Assembly (NCBI GenBank): GCA_026988235.1
Contig: JALSLQ010000038.1
Coordinates: 1-55,242, forward strand
DNA length: 55,242 nt
Reading direction: 5' to 3'
Origin: Sulfurimonas sp.
GTDB lineage: Bacteria > Campylobacterota > Campylobacteria > Campylobacterales > Sulfurimonadaceae
Under the pieces are notes generated by a model, which did not search any database, was not told the DNA's origin, and was given only the letters and a program-made list of their open reading frames with translations. Both the position numbers and the translations under genes were made by a program. Of this stretch, positions 1 through 8,551 are shown piece after piece (the first letter of the stretch is position 1; each line of letters opens with the position of its first letter).

Positions 1-458
1 TTTTTCTTTGCCTCTTTCATATACACTTTAAACAAAAACTTTTCTATCATATAACTGCCAATGTATGCAAGAGCTAAAGGCATAAACACGCCATAAACGG
101 CACAGCCGTGTTTGAGCGTACATAAAACATCTTGAAATAATGTCAAAGAGATGAGTAAGATAAGAAATCGTTTGACACGCCATGTGAGTACCAACTTTTT
201 ATCAAGCTTTTTATACCAAATGATAATCCCCGGAAGAAATGCAAAAACAAAGAAAATAACAAAAAATTTACCGGTTGTATAATAAGCAATGAAAGGAATA
301 ATAAAATATAAAATATGCCAATGCGGTTTATGGTGTTTCAATACAACGCGTTCGAGTTTATAATCATACCATTGCAGGTTTGTAATAAGATACCAACCTA
401 AAAGTGTTACGAAAAGTACATTAGTTACAAAGGCTATAAAAATTTCATATTCTTGCAT
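1..458 (-). CDS. murF: MurF-type ligase, N-terminal membrane domain (partial)
   Basis: Minus-strand gene cut by the window edge; only the first 152 codons are present. It starts with ATG at 458, directly after the TAA of the upstream hydrolase gene. The visible protein is almost entirely hydrophobic, with about four to five membrane segments (roughly residues 5-25, 48-65, 66-85, 97-108, 118-140). No Mur-ligase motif is inside the window. I name it murF because Campylobacterota MurF proteins carry such a membrane extension and because the order murF–hydrolase–ddl–ruvA is conserved in that phylum. The full enzyme would add D-Ala-D-Ala to UDP-MurNAc-tripeptide. The name therefore rests on context; an unrelated membrane protein is possible. 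Confidence 0.65.
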   Translation of the reverse strand, partial: MQEYEIFIAFVTNVLFVTLLGWYLITNLQWYDYKLERVVLKHHKPHWHILYFIIPFIAYYTTGKFFVIFFVFAFLPGIIIWYKKLDKKLVLTWRVKRFLILLISLTLFQDVLCTLKHGCAVYGVFMPLALAYIGSYMIEKFLFKVYMKEAKK

Positions 459-1193
459 TTAGTGTCCTAGTGTCTCTAAAAAAGCAGTTTGTATTTTTGT
501 AGAGATATCTTGTGCATTTTTCATAAAAAAATAGTGGTCGCCCTCATAAGTTTGGAGTCTTGCATCTTTTATAAGTGCCTTGATTTTTTTTGCCGAACTC
601 AGTGGTGTAGCAGTATCCTCTTTGCCCCAAAAAAGCAATGTTTTTTCGTCAAATTTTGCAAATTCCTCACTAAAATCTTCATTTACCACATTTTTAAAAG
701 TCTGGTACATGTATTCACTGAGTTGTTTTGCATCCTCTGCAACAAAAAGGGAACGAAACTTAGACAAACCAAGACCTTTTAATGTTTTAAAAAGGGCTAT
801 TTTTGCCTGAACTTTCAAAGATTTAGGTATATAAATGCCGGCACTTGCAACAAGCACTAGAACTTTTGGTTCAAGCAGCAAAGCAACTTTTCCTCCAAAC
901 GAATGTCCAAGAATTATATCTTTTGATGCATTGATATGAATCATAAAAAGCTCTACTATTCTTGCCACATCAGCAGTTGTCAATGCCGTGCTACATGTAG
1001 AGTTGCCAAAACCCGGTAAATCTATATAAATATGACGAAAAGTATTCATATAAGGTGAAAATGTCTGCTTCATCAGATTTTTGTTACTTCCCCAACCATG
1101 CAAAAGTATCAAATCAACTTTTGCCTCAGGGTTCACAATCTCATAACTGATGTCAAAAGTATGCTGTTTATACTGTATTGACTTCACCGCCAT
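459..1193 (-). CDS. Alpha/beta-fold hydrolase
   Basis: A 244-residue alpha/beta hydrolase of the BioH/carboxylesterase-like type. The oxyanion-side motif HGWG is at residues 32-35, the nucleophile elbow GHSFGG at 96-101 (Ser98), and a plausible Asp193 and His220 (in EGDH) complete the triad. There is no signal peptide, so it should be cytosolic. The ATG at 1193 lies directly upstream of the stop of ddl, and murF follows immediately, so it is translated within the cell-wall operon. The substrate is unknown. The conserved position between murF and ddl in Campylobacterota suggests a role tied to envelope metabolism, but that is inference. Confidence 0.85.
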   Translation of the reverse strand: MAVKSIQYKQHTFDISYEIVNPEAKVDLILLHGWGSNKNLMKQTFSPYMNTFRHIYIDLPGFGNSTCSTALTTADVARIVELFMIHINASKDIILGHSFGGKVALLLEPKVLVLVASAGIYIPKSLKVQAKIALFKTLKGLGLSKFRSLFVAEDAKQLSEYMYQTFKNVVNEDFSEEFAKFDEKTLLFWGKEDTATPLSSAKKIKALIKDARLQTYEGDHYFFMKNAQDISTKIQTAFLETLGH

Positions 1194-2231
1194 CTATTTA
1201 CCCTTAGCCTGAGAAATAGAGTGAATGTAATCATAAGTCACTTTTGGTCGTTTTGCATGTGGCAAAGATAAGGAGAGTGCTTCAAGCGATGCTGCAAAAT
1301 CTTCAAAGAGATAATTTGCCATAGAACCCGGTATAGGGTTAATTTCATTGAGTAAAACTTCATCATTGAAAACAAAAAAGTCACAACGAATCAAAGCACC
1401 TTCAAACAGACCACGATAGACTTTTTCAAAATTAGTTTTGAGACGCAGTGTCAACGCTTCACTCACATCAGCTTGAAGCACCTGTTCACTTCTTGAAAAA
1501 TCCATATATTTTTTTTCAAAGTCTAAAAATTCTTCCTTATGCGGTTCTTCCACTATTGAGTAGTGCATAGTACCATTTGCATAATACCCTGCCAAATTAT
1601 ACTCTTTTACACCCTCTAAAAAAGGCTCAACTATGACAGTATCATCAAACTCAAAAGCAACATCAAGGGCATAATCAAGCTCACTCTCATCTTTTACTAT
1701 ACTTACCCCAATCGAGCTACCAAGAGATGCAGGTTTTACAATGATAGGGTATGGTGTTTGTATATTACAATGCTCACTTTTATGAAGCACTTCATAGGCA
1801 ACACTTTTCACACCTATCGCTTCACACAAATATTTTGTATAGCGTTTATCATAAGAAAATGTACACGCATCAACTCTTGGACCAATGTATTTAATAGCAT
1901 AAAAATCAAGTAAGGCGGCTAGTGTTCCATCTTCTCCATCGGCTCCATGAATGAGATTAAGCACTACGCTGTTGTATTCACTTTTAGAAAACATACTTTT
2001 TTGTACAAAAGCACCCTGCGTCAGTGTTAAAACAGGCATTTTTTTATGCTCACCTTTTGAAAAAGTAACTGCTTTCATTTTTGAAGCTTCTATATTATAA
2101 AAAGTATGATCACTGTCACAAAATACAAATGTCAAATCAAAATCTGATAATTTTTCTTTTAATGTTATAGCACTGACGATGCTAATTTCATGTTCAAAAC
2201 TTGCACCACCGAATAAAATCGTTAATTTCAA
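1194..2231 (-). CDS. ddl: D-alanine--D-alanine ligase
   Basis: An ATP-grasp ligase of 345 residues joining two D-Ala to form the dipeptide used by MurF. Visible signatures are the N-terminal GGASFEHEIS segment (8-17), HGADGEDGT around residue 95 (family HGxxGEDG), the ATP-grasp KPASLGSSIGV segment, and the C-terminal metal site LLNEINPIPGS. The start is TTG at 2231 (sequence TTGAAATTAACG), preceded by an AAAGGA ribosome site about 9 nt upstream; no better ATG gives the conserved N-terminus. It sits 12 nt downstream of ruvA and immediately upstream of the hydrolase. Confidence 0.95.
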   Translation of the reverse strand: MKLTILFGGASFEHEISIVSAITLKEKLSDFDLTFVFCDSDHTFYNIEASKMKAVTFSKGEHKKMPVLTLTQGAFVQKSMFSKSEYNSVVLNLIHGADGEDGTLAALLDFYAIKYIGPRVDACTFSYDKRYTKYLCEAIGVKSVAYEVLHKSEHCNIQTPYPIIVKPASLGSSIGVSIVKDESELDYALDVAFEFDDTVIVEPFLEGVKEYNLAGYYANGTMHYSIVEEPHKEEFLDFEKKYMDFSRSEQVLQADVSEALTLRLKTNFEKVYRGLFEGALIRCDFFVFNDEVLLNEINPIPGSMANYLFEDFAASLEALSLSLPHAKRPKVTYDYIHSISQAKGK

Positions 2232-2243
2232 TATAATTTTCCT

Positions 2244-2813
2244 TTAAATCGTTTGAAGTTGTTTGAGAGCACCTTTTACAAGTGAAGCCGTATCATCACC
2301 TTCGCAAGCACTCAATGCTTTAGATATTTTATCTTTTTTAAAGCCTAAAGCTTCCAGTGCTTCACTCGCTTCATTAAACGCTTGTGAAGTTTGCGATGTT
2401 GTATTATCACTGAGTATTTCAGCATCAAAACCATTAAGTTCGACTAAAATGCGCCCGGCACTTTTAGGACCGATTCCCGGCACTTTTTTCACACCGTTTA
2501 TATCTTTGTTGTTTATAATAGTGGCAAATTGAGACGGTGTATATGTCGAACAAATTGCCATAGCCACTTTAGGACCTACTCCGCTAATCTTCAACAAACG
2601 AGCAAACATATTTTTCTCTGCTTTATCTATAAAACCAAAAAGAAGCTGTGCATCTTCACGAATTATTTGTGTTGTCAAAAGTGACACATCTTCCTTTGGC
2701 AAGGCAGAAAAAGTATGTAAAGAAATGAAAACTTCATAGACTATACCTCCTACATTTACATGTACATAACTAGGTTCTTTATATACAATTTTTCCGTGTA
2801 CGCCTACTATCAT
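2244..2813 (-). CDS. ruvA: Holliday junction DNA helicase subunit RuvA
   Basis: A 189-residue RuvA, the junction-binding subunit of the RuvAB branch-migration motor. The N-terminal OB-fold begins MIVGVHGKIV; the two helix-hairpin-helix motifs are seen as ISGVGPKVA (about 77-85) and VPGIGPKSA (about 111-119); the flexible linker and the C-terminal RuvB-contacting domain (ALEALGFKKDKISKAL) follow. The length is normal. Its ATG overlaps the stop codon of the upstream FapA-like gene as ATGA, indicating translational coupling. Confidence 0.95.
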   Translation of the reverse strand: MIVGVHGKIVYKEPSYVHVNVGGIVYEVFISLHTFSALPKEDVSLLTTQIIREDAQLLFGFIDKAEKNMFARLLKISGVGPKVAMAICSTYTPSQFATIINNKDINGVKKVPGIGPKSAGRILVELNGFDAEILSDNTTSQTSQAFNEASEALEALGFKKDKISKALSACEGDDTASLVKGALKQLQTI

Positions 2814-4735
2814 TCTTTTTCTTTTCCTTCATCACTCATAGGGCGAATAGCATATTCACCTTCATCCAATTCTACCAAACCAAATATATGTTCACGAGAA
2901 CCTTCCATCGGTTTATATACCAATTCTATAGGCGGATTAACCAACTTAAATTTAATCTCATTATAACCCATCCATTTATCTCTGTTTATAATTCTTGCAT
3001 CCAAAATATTATCTTGAAAAGAAGCCGTTTTTGTTGTTAAGAGATTGAGTTGGTCTTGTGCCACTTCATACTCTGCTTTTAAATGTTTTACATTTTCTTG
3101 CATAGATTGGAATTGTTTATATTTTTTTACAAATGATGCTGGCATTTTTACACCATTTTTCTTATAATGTATAAGTCTCTTTTTAATGTCAAGAAAAGCC
3201 GGTGTTGCCTCTTTGAGTAAGTGCATTTGTGTTTTTAACTCTTTTTGAAGCTCTTTAACTTTTAACTCTAACTCTTCTATATTTTCTTGATTTGAATGTA
3301 AATCTTCTTTTGCATCTTTTTTTAACAAAGGGTCAATAGTAAAAATATTTTCACTGCCTTGAAGCTTTTGAATCTCTATGCGTTTCGTTGCTGTCGCTTT
3401 TACATGCGAGGCACAAATCTCTATATCTATTTCCTTGCCCAGAATTATACCACCTAAAGCTTGTGCTACCTTTACTTGTTCTCCCTCAACTTCTCCATGT
3501 TCTAGCCTTGTTATTCTAATGTTCTTTCCATAGGCTTTGCCTTTATGCACATTAATTTGTAAGTCATCTGCTTTGACAACAGCTGTTTTATGAGTTTGAC
3601 CATTTACAACAGCTTCTTTCGCAATAACTTTTGCATTTGAGCCAATATTTCCTTCAATATTAATTTTACTCACCTCAACAAGCATGCCTGTTCCCACAGC
3701 ATCTTTTATGGCATCTGTTTCTTTGACTGAAATATCAACATCAGAATTAATACCACTTTTAATAGAGCCTGTTGTTTTAAAGCTAATTTCTCCGACATCC
3801 ACTTCATTTTTAATGGTGTAAGTCTCATTTTCAAAAGATATATAACCATTCTCATTTGCATAATATTTTATTGACTCATCATTTTCATCAACTCTAATCC
3901 TACTGTCAACTTTAAATGTAGGTTCATATCTAACTACAGGCTCAGCAGGCTTCATATATTCACCGCGACAATTTCTTCCTGGTTTTCCAATTTTTGGCTT
4001 AATATACTCTATAAGTAATTCATCTTTTACAACACTTTGAATAAATCCGCGAGCGGCATAATCTACTTTTTCATTTTCATCCAACTCTTTGTTCTTTTCA
4101 AAATGCAAAATTAAAGCATCATTTGTTGTCGGCGTAGGCTCAAAGCCTTCTGCTATTAAATGTGTTTCGGCTTTTTCAAACTCCAAATGTTGTGCCACTC
4201 GTATGCGTGCAGAAATTTTTGAAACCACATCAGGTAGCATTTCATCAAAAATATGCACAAGTATTCCGGCTCGTATTTTTTTCTTATTAATAAGATCTAA
4301 AAAGTCATCTTCAAATCTAGAATTATATTCAACACGAGAACCGCCTGTAATACTAAGGTAAACTTTACATTTTGTAGCATTGGCACCGACGGCTGTTTTA
4401 AAATTTTTATACAAATCTTCTTCATGAAGATGTTTGGAAAAAATTTCTACCTCATAGGTTTGTTTAATCTGAAAATTAGGGTTCAAATAAGAAGATTCAT
4501 CATCCAATTCACGAAGAGCCTCTGGGGTAACTTCTTCCCATTCAGTTTCTTCTTTATCACTTTTTATTCGTGTATATGTTTGAATATCAAGTATATTAAA
4601 ATCAAGGTATTCAGGTTTTATTTCATACGACTTTGCTATGTTAAATAATTCTTTTGCAATATTTTGCGTTCGAACCACTGTAGGACGAACTTTTTTTGCT
4701 ATTTTTGTCTTTTTATCGGAGCCAAAGAATGCCAT
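2810..4735 (-). CDS. FapA/DUF342 family protein
   Basis: A 641-residue protein starting MAFFGSDKKTK. I prefer ATG 4735 over a longer frame from 4804, because the extension has odd composition and would run into the divergent murJ promoter. The middle (about 200-450) has the glycine- and valine-rich repeats of the DUF342/FapA beta-helix (RGEYMKP, GSIKSGINSDVDI). Residues about 470-590 are a charged coiled coil (ENIEELELKVKELQKEL). No signal peptide is seen. In Campylobacter a homologue occupies the same place beside ruvA and murJ. Function is unproven; in other bacteria FapA-like proteins are linked to polar localisation and flagellar number. Confidence 0.85.
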   Translation of the reverse strand: MAFFGSDKKTKIAKKVRPTVVRTQNIAKELFNIAKSYEIKPEYLDFNILDIQTYTRIKSDKEETEWEEVTPEALRELDDESSYLNPNFQIKQTYEVEIFSKHLHEEDLYKNFKTAVGANATKCKVYLSITGGSRVEYNSRFEDDFLDLINKKKIRAGILVHIFDEMLPDVVSKISARIRVAQHLEFEKAETHLIAEGFEPTPTTNDALILHFEKNKELDENEKVDYAARGFIQSVVKDELLIEYIKPKIGKPGRNCRGEYMKPAEPVVRYEPTFKVDSRIRVDENDESIKYYANENGYISFENETYTIKNEVDVGEISFKTTGSIKSGINSDVDISVKETDAIKDAVGTGMLVEVSKINIEGNIGSNAKVIAKEAVVNGQTHKTAVVKADDLQINVHKGKAYGKNIRITRLEHGEVEGEQVKVAQALGGIILGKEIDIEICASHVKATATKRIEIQKLQGSENIFTIDPLLKKDAKEDLHSNQENIEELELKVKELQKELKTQMHLLKEATPAFLDIKKRLIHYKKNGVKMPASFVKKYKQFQSMQENVKHLKAEYEVAQDQLNLLTTKTASFQDNILDARIINRDKWMGYNEIKFKLVNPPIELVYKPMEGSREHIFGLVELDEGEYAIRPMSDEGKEKE

Positions 4736-4836
4736 AATTGTGTTACCATACTTTTTTTTAAATTTAATTATGAAAGATTTTAACCAAAGATTTGTTAAAA
4801 TCATGTAAAACTAATATTATATCGACAAAGAAGCCT
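4736..4836. promoter_or_regulatory. Divergent promoter region, fapA-like / murJ
   Basis: A 101-bp AT-rich gap between the divergent FapA-like gene and murJ. On the plus strand a TAATATTATAT stretch (about 4812-4822) could be the murJ -10; on the minus strand TAAAAT or CATAAT elements lie about 30-60 nt before the FapA-like ATG. No clear Shine-Dalgarno precedes murJ beyond AAAGAAG. Assigned by inspection only. Confidence 0.4.
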
Positions 4837-6243
4837 ATGTTTAAAGCAATATTTACCAATAGTTTTGGAATTCTCACCTCCCGTGTGTTGGGATTTTTCA
4901 GAGACCTTTTAACCGCATCCTCTCTTGGTGCAAATATATATAGTGATATATTTTTCATCGCCTTTAAACTGCCTAATCTTTTTCGTAGAATTTTTGCCGA
5001 GGGTGCATTTACTCAGGTCTTTATTCCCGCATTTGCAAGAACTAAACACAAAGCCGTTTTTTCTATCAATATTTTTTTTATTTTTTTGTCTATTATACTG
5101 CTCATTACACTACTCGTTAATCTTGTGCCAGAACTTTTTACAAAAGCCATTGCCACAGGTTTTGATGCCCATACCATTCATTTAGCAGCGCCTTATGTCG
5201 CCATAAACTTTTGGTATTTGCCCCTTATTTTCAGTGTCACCTTTTTAAGTGGCATGCTCCAATATAAACATCACTTTGCCACCTCTGCTTTTGCAACGGC
5301 TTTGTTAAACCTCTCACTCATAGCAGCACTCACTCTTTCCCATGACAAAAGTCAAAGCCAAATTGTTTACTATTTAAGTTTTGGCGTTGTTGTTGGTGGT
5401 GTATTACAGCTCATTGTCCACCTCATTGCCATATATAAGCTGGGACTCTTACAACTACTCATAGGTGGGTTAAAATACTTTAAAAAAAAATCACAATTTA
5501 TCAAACAAGATAGTAAAAAATTCCGTACAAACTTTTTGCCGGCGGTTTGGGGTAATTCTACCGCACAGGTATCTGCTTTTTTGGACACATTTTTAGCATC
5601 ATTTTTAGCAAGTGGTTCTATCTCTTACTTGTACTATGCCAACCGTATTTTTCAACTTCCTTTAGCACTTTTTGCCATTGCTACTTCTGTAGCTCTTTTT
5701 CCAAGAATTGCACGCTATTTAAAAAACAATGATGAAGCAAAAGCCTTGGCAAATCTGCAAAAAGCTTTCTGGTTTTTGGCATTTTTACTCACCTTTAGCA
5801 CACTTGGCGGTATTATCCTCTCTCATGAAATTATCTGGCTACTTTTTCAAAGAGGTGCATTTGATGCACAAGATACAACCAACACAAGTGCCGTGCTACA
5901 AATGTATATGCTTGGACTATTACCCTTTGGCATACAAAAGCTTTTTGTTTTATGGCTCTATGCCAAAGAGATGCAAACACAGGCTGCAAAAATAGCCACC
6001 GTATCACTTGTCGTTTATGTCACCTTTGCCCTAACCTTTATAGTTCCTTTTGGTGTTGCCGGTTTGGCACTTGCGAGCACCATAGGTGGTTTTACTAGCC
6101 TCTTTTTTACACTCAAAGTTTTTGGAATAAAAAACTTTTTTGCTATACTTCGTTCAAAAAACCTGCTTTATCTTGGTATTGGTTCTGTGTTATTTACTCT
6201 ACTATTATTACTATTTAAGGATTTTATCAGTGCATATATTTGA
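4837..6243 (+). CDS. murJ: Lipid II flippase MurJ (MviN)
   Basis: A 468-residue polytopic membrane protein of the MOP/MviN family that moves lipid II across the inner membrane. It begins MFKAIFTNSFGILTSR, the family's N-terminal signature, followed by GFFRDLLTASSLG with the conserved arginine and RRIFAEGAFTQVFIPA, a MurJ hallmark. About 13-14 hydrophobic segments follow. I use ATG 4837 rather than an in-frame ATG at 4792 because the extra residues are not family-like and overlap the promoter. The 3' end overlaps cysS by 14 nt. Confidence 0.94.
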   Translation: MFKAIFTNSFGILTSRVLGFFRDLLTASSLGANIYSDIFFIAFKLPNLFRRIFAEGAFTQVFIPAFARTKHKAVFSINIFFIFLSIILLITLLVNLVPELFTKAIATGFDAHTIHLAAPYVAINFWYLPLIFSVTFLSGMLQYKHHFATSAFATALLNLSLIAALTLSHDKSQSQIVYYLSFGVVVGGVLQLIVHLIAIYKLGLLQLLIGGLKYFKKKSQFIKQDSKKFRTNFLPAVWGNSTAQVSAFLDTFLASFLASGSISYLYYANRIFQLPLALFAIATSVALFPRIARYLKNNDEAKALANLQKAFWFLAFLLTFSTLGGIILSHEIIWLLFQRGAFDAQDTTNTSAVLQMYMLGLLPFGIQKLFVLWLYAKEMQTQAAKIATVSLVVYVTFALTFIVPFGVAGLALASTIGGFTSLFFTLKVFGIKNFFAILRSKNLLYLGIGSVLFTLLLLLFKDFISAYI

Positions 6244-7630
6244 TTCAGTACAAAAAACAAAACGAAAATTCATCCCTCTTAAAGAGGGAAAAGTTACTTT
6301 ATATGTCTGTGGACCTACCGTTTATGACGATGCACACTTAGGACATGCAAAATCAGCCCTTGTATTTGATTTACTTACGCGTGTTTTAGAGGCAAACGGA
6401 TATGAAGTTACCTATGCACGCAACATTACCGATATAGATGATAAAATCATCAAAAAAGCGATAGAGCAGAAAAAAGATATAAAAACAATCACAGATTTTT
6501 ATACGGAGGCTTTTCACACAGAGATGGAAGCTATCGGCGTCAAAAGACCGACTTTAGAGCCAAAAGCAACGCAAAGTCTTGAAGCGATGATTGATTTGAT
6601 ACAAAAACTCATAGACAAGGGGCATGCTTACCAAACGACGGAGGGAGATGTTTATTTTGACACTGCAAGTGACAGCAAATACTTAACACTTTCACACCGC
6701 ATCCAAAATGAACAAGACAGACAGGAACGGATTGCAAGTTCTGCACAGAAAAAAAACCATGCCGATTTTGCCCTGTGGAAAAGTGTCAAAGACAACACTG
6801 TAACATTTACCTCTCCTTTTGGAGCAGGTCGTCCGGGATGGCATTTGGAATGTTCTGCCATGATTGAAAAGCATTTGGCATACAGTGACACCCCTTTTGC
6901 CATAGACATCCACGGCGGCGGGGCTGATTTGCTCTTTCCACACCATGAAAATGAAGCGGCGCAAACACGATGCGGTACAAACCATGAACTTGCAAACTAC
7001 TGGATGCACAACGGTTTTGTCAACATTGAGGGCGAAAAAATGAGTAAATCTTTAGGCAACAGCTTTTTTCTCAAAGATGCCCTCAAAGAGTATGACGGGG
7101 AAGTATTACGATTTTATCTTTTAACTACACACTACCGCAGTAATTTTAATTTTTCTATTTTTACAGTGAAACTTATTAAAACACGCCTTGACAAACTCTA
7201 CAGGCTGAAAAAGCGTCTCTTTGGACTCACTACATGTAACGATGATACAGCTTTTAAAAAAGAACTTTTAGCTGAACTGAGTGATGACTTAAATGTCTCA
7301 ACTGCTCTTGCCCTGATAGATGAGATGATAAGCAAAGCAAATGAAACACTCGACACTGCAGGAAAACACAAGCTACTCAAGCGTGAAACAATGGCAAACT
7401 TGGCATATATAGAAGAGGTGCTTGGATTTGGCGGAAAAAATCCTTTTGAGTATTTTCAGTTTGGCATAGATGAAGCAACAAAAGAGAAAATAAACATGCT
7501 CATAGAACAAAGAAATGCTGCAAAAAAAGAAAAAGATTTTGCCCTTTCAGACAAAATCCGTGATGAAATTCTCAGCCTTGGTGTCAATCTTATGGATACC
7601 CCGCAGGGAACTTTTTGGGAAAAAGTATAA
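6230..7630 (+). CDS. cysS: Cysteine--tRNA ligase
   Basis: Class I aminoacyl-tRNA synthetase of 466 residues charging tRNA-Cys. The zinc/active-site CGPTVYDDAHLGH contains Cys27 and the HIGH-type HLGH (36-39); KMSKS is at 270-274; a further zinc-site HHENE is in the middle. The start is GTG 6230, giving MHIFDSVQKTKRKF, with TTAAGG about 9 nt upstream; a longer frame from 6140 would lie inside murJ. It overlaps murJ by 14 nt, so the two are probably coupled. The next gene begins directly after its TAA. Confidence 0.95.
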   Translation: MHIFDSVQKTKRKFIPLKEGKVTLYVCGPTVYDDAHLGHAKSALVFDLLTRVLEANGYEVTYARNITDIDDKIIKKAIEQKKDIKTITDFYTEAFHTEMEAIGVKRPTLEPKATQSLEAMIDLIQKLIDKGHAYQTTEGDVYFDTASDSKYLTLSHRIQNEQDRQERIASSAQKKNHADFALWKSVKDNTVTFTSPFGAGRPGWHLECSAMIEKHLAYSDTPFAIDIHGGGADLLFPHHENEAAQTRCGTNHELANYWMHNGFVNIEGEKMSKSLGNSFFLKDALKEYDGEVLRFYLLTTHYRSNFNFSIFTVKLIKTRLDKLYRLKKRLFGLTTCNDDTAFKKELLAELSDDLNVSTALALIDEMISKANETLDTAGKHKLLKRETMANLAYIEEVLGFGGKNPFEYFQFGIDEATKEKINMLIEQRNAAKKEKDFALSDKIRDEILSLGVNLMDTPQGTFWEKV

Positions 7631-8545
7631 ATGAGACTCGAACAACTCGAACAACATATACAAAAAGAAGCAGTTACATGTAACGAAGAGTTTAAACGCC
7701 TTTTTCACGGGCGTGGCGGACTCTATGAAGGCTGGAAACATCTCACGGTAGATTCTATAGATACCATTCTCAGTGTTGCACTTTACTTTGAAGAGGCAAA
7801 TGAAGCAGAACTTTTAGAGATGCTCAAAGCCTTTACATGTAACACAAGATACAAAACACTCATTGTCCAAAGACGCTACCTCAAAGATGCACCGAGTGAA
7901 GTGATTACAGGAGAAATCCCAGAGGATTTACATGTAACAGAAAACGGCATGAAACTCAAACTCAACCTTCTCTCCAACAAAAACAGCGGTTATTTTCCCG
8001 ATATGAAAAACGGGCGTGCCTTTGTACGGGAAAATGCCAAAAACAAACACATACTCAATCTTTTTTCTTATACCTGTGCTTTTAGTGTTGCGGCAAAACT
8101 GGGCGGTGCCAAAAGCGTTGTCAATGTTGATATGAGCAAAGGTGCCCTCAAAACAGGAATGACAAATCATGCTTTGAACAACCTTGACCCAAAAGGCGTG
8201 AGTTTTCTCTCTTACAATATTTTAAAATCATTCTCCTCACTCAAGAAAAAAGGTCCTTTTGACATGATAATCATAGACCCGCCAACCTTTCAAAGAGGCA
8301 GTTTCGAAGCGACAAAAGATTATGAAAAGCTCATAAAAAAACTGCCTCAGCTTGCAAGCGAAAACTGCATACTTTTAGCATGTTTAAATTCTCCTGATTT
8401 AGAGAGTGATTTTCTTATAAATATGATAAAAAAGTGGGCACCGAACTTTCAGTTTGTACAAAGAGTGAAAAATGTTACCGAGTTTGCCAGTTTAGATGAA
8501 AATAAAAGCTTAAAAAATCTCATATTTCAAAGAGTTTATGTATAA
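7631..8545 (+). CDS. Class I SAM-dependent methyltransferase, RlmI/RlmK-like
   Basis: A 304-residue protein starting at ATG 7631, directly abutting the cysS stop. The second half is a Rossmann methyltransferase: LNLFSYTCAFSVAA (SAM-binding motif I), VVNVDMSKGAL (acidic motif II), and IIIDPPTFQRGSF with the DPPTF catalytic-site motif near residue 215, as in RlmI/RlmK-type 23S rRNA methyltransferases (PF10672-like). There is no recognisable PUA domain at the N-terminus, unlike RlmI. The target base is unknown. Three TTACATGTAA palindromes fall within its first 310 nt. Confidence 0.8.
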   Translation: MRLEQLEQHIQKEAVTCNEEFKRLFHGRGGLYEGWKHLTVDSIDTILSVALYFEEANEAELLEMLKAFTCNTRYKTLIVQRRYLKDAPSEVITGEIPEDLHVTENGMKLKLNLLSNKNSGYFPDMKNGRAFVRENAKNKHILNLFSYTCAFSVAAKLGGAKSVVNVDMSKGALKTGMTNHALNNLDPKGVSFLSYNILKSFSSLKKKGPFDMIIIDPPTFQRGSFEATKDYEKLIKKLPQLASENCILLACLNSPDLESDFLINMIKKWAPNFQFVQRVKNVTEFASLDENKSLKNLIFQRVYV

Positions 8546-8551
8546 TAAATT

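Noticed and set aside
6140-6229. Extended CysS start inside murJ
   Set aside because: The extra 30 residues are the out-of-frame shadow of the last MurJ helix; GTG 6230 with AAGG upstream gives the normal CysRS N-terminus.
6652-7009. Three minus-strand frames opposite cysS
   Set aside because: They are shadows of a conserved synthetase core with no start signals and no recognisable protein features.
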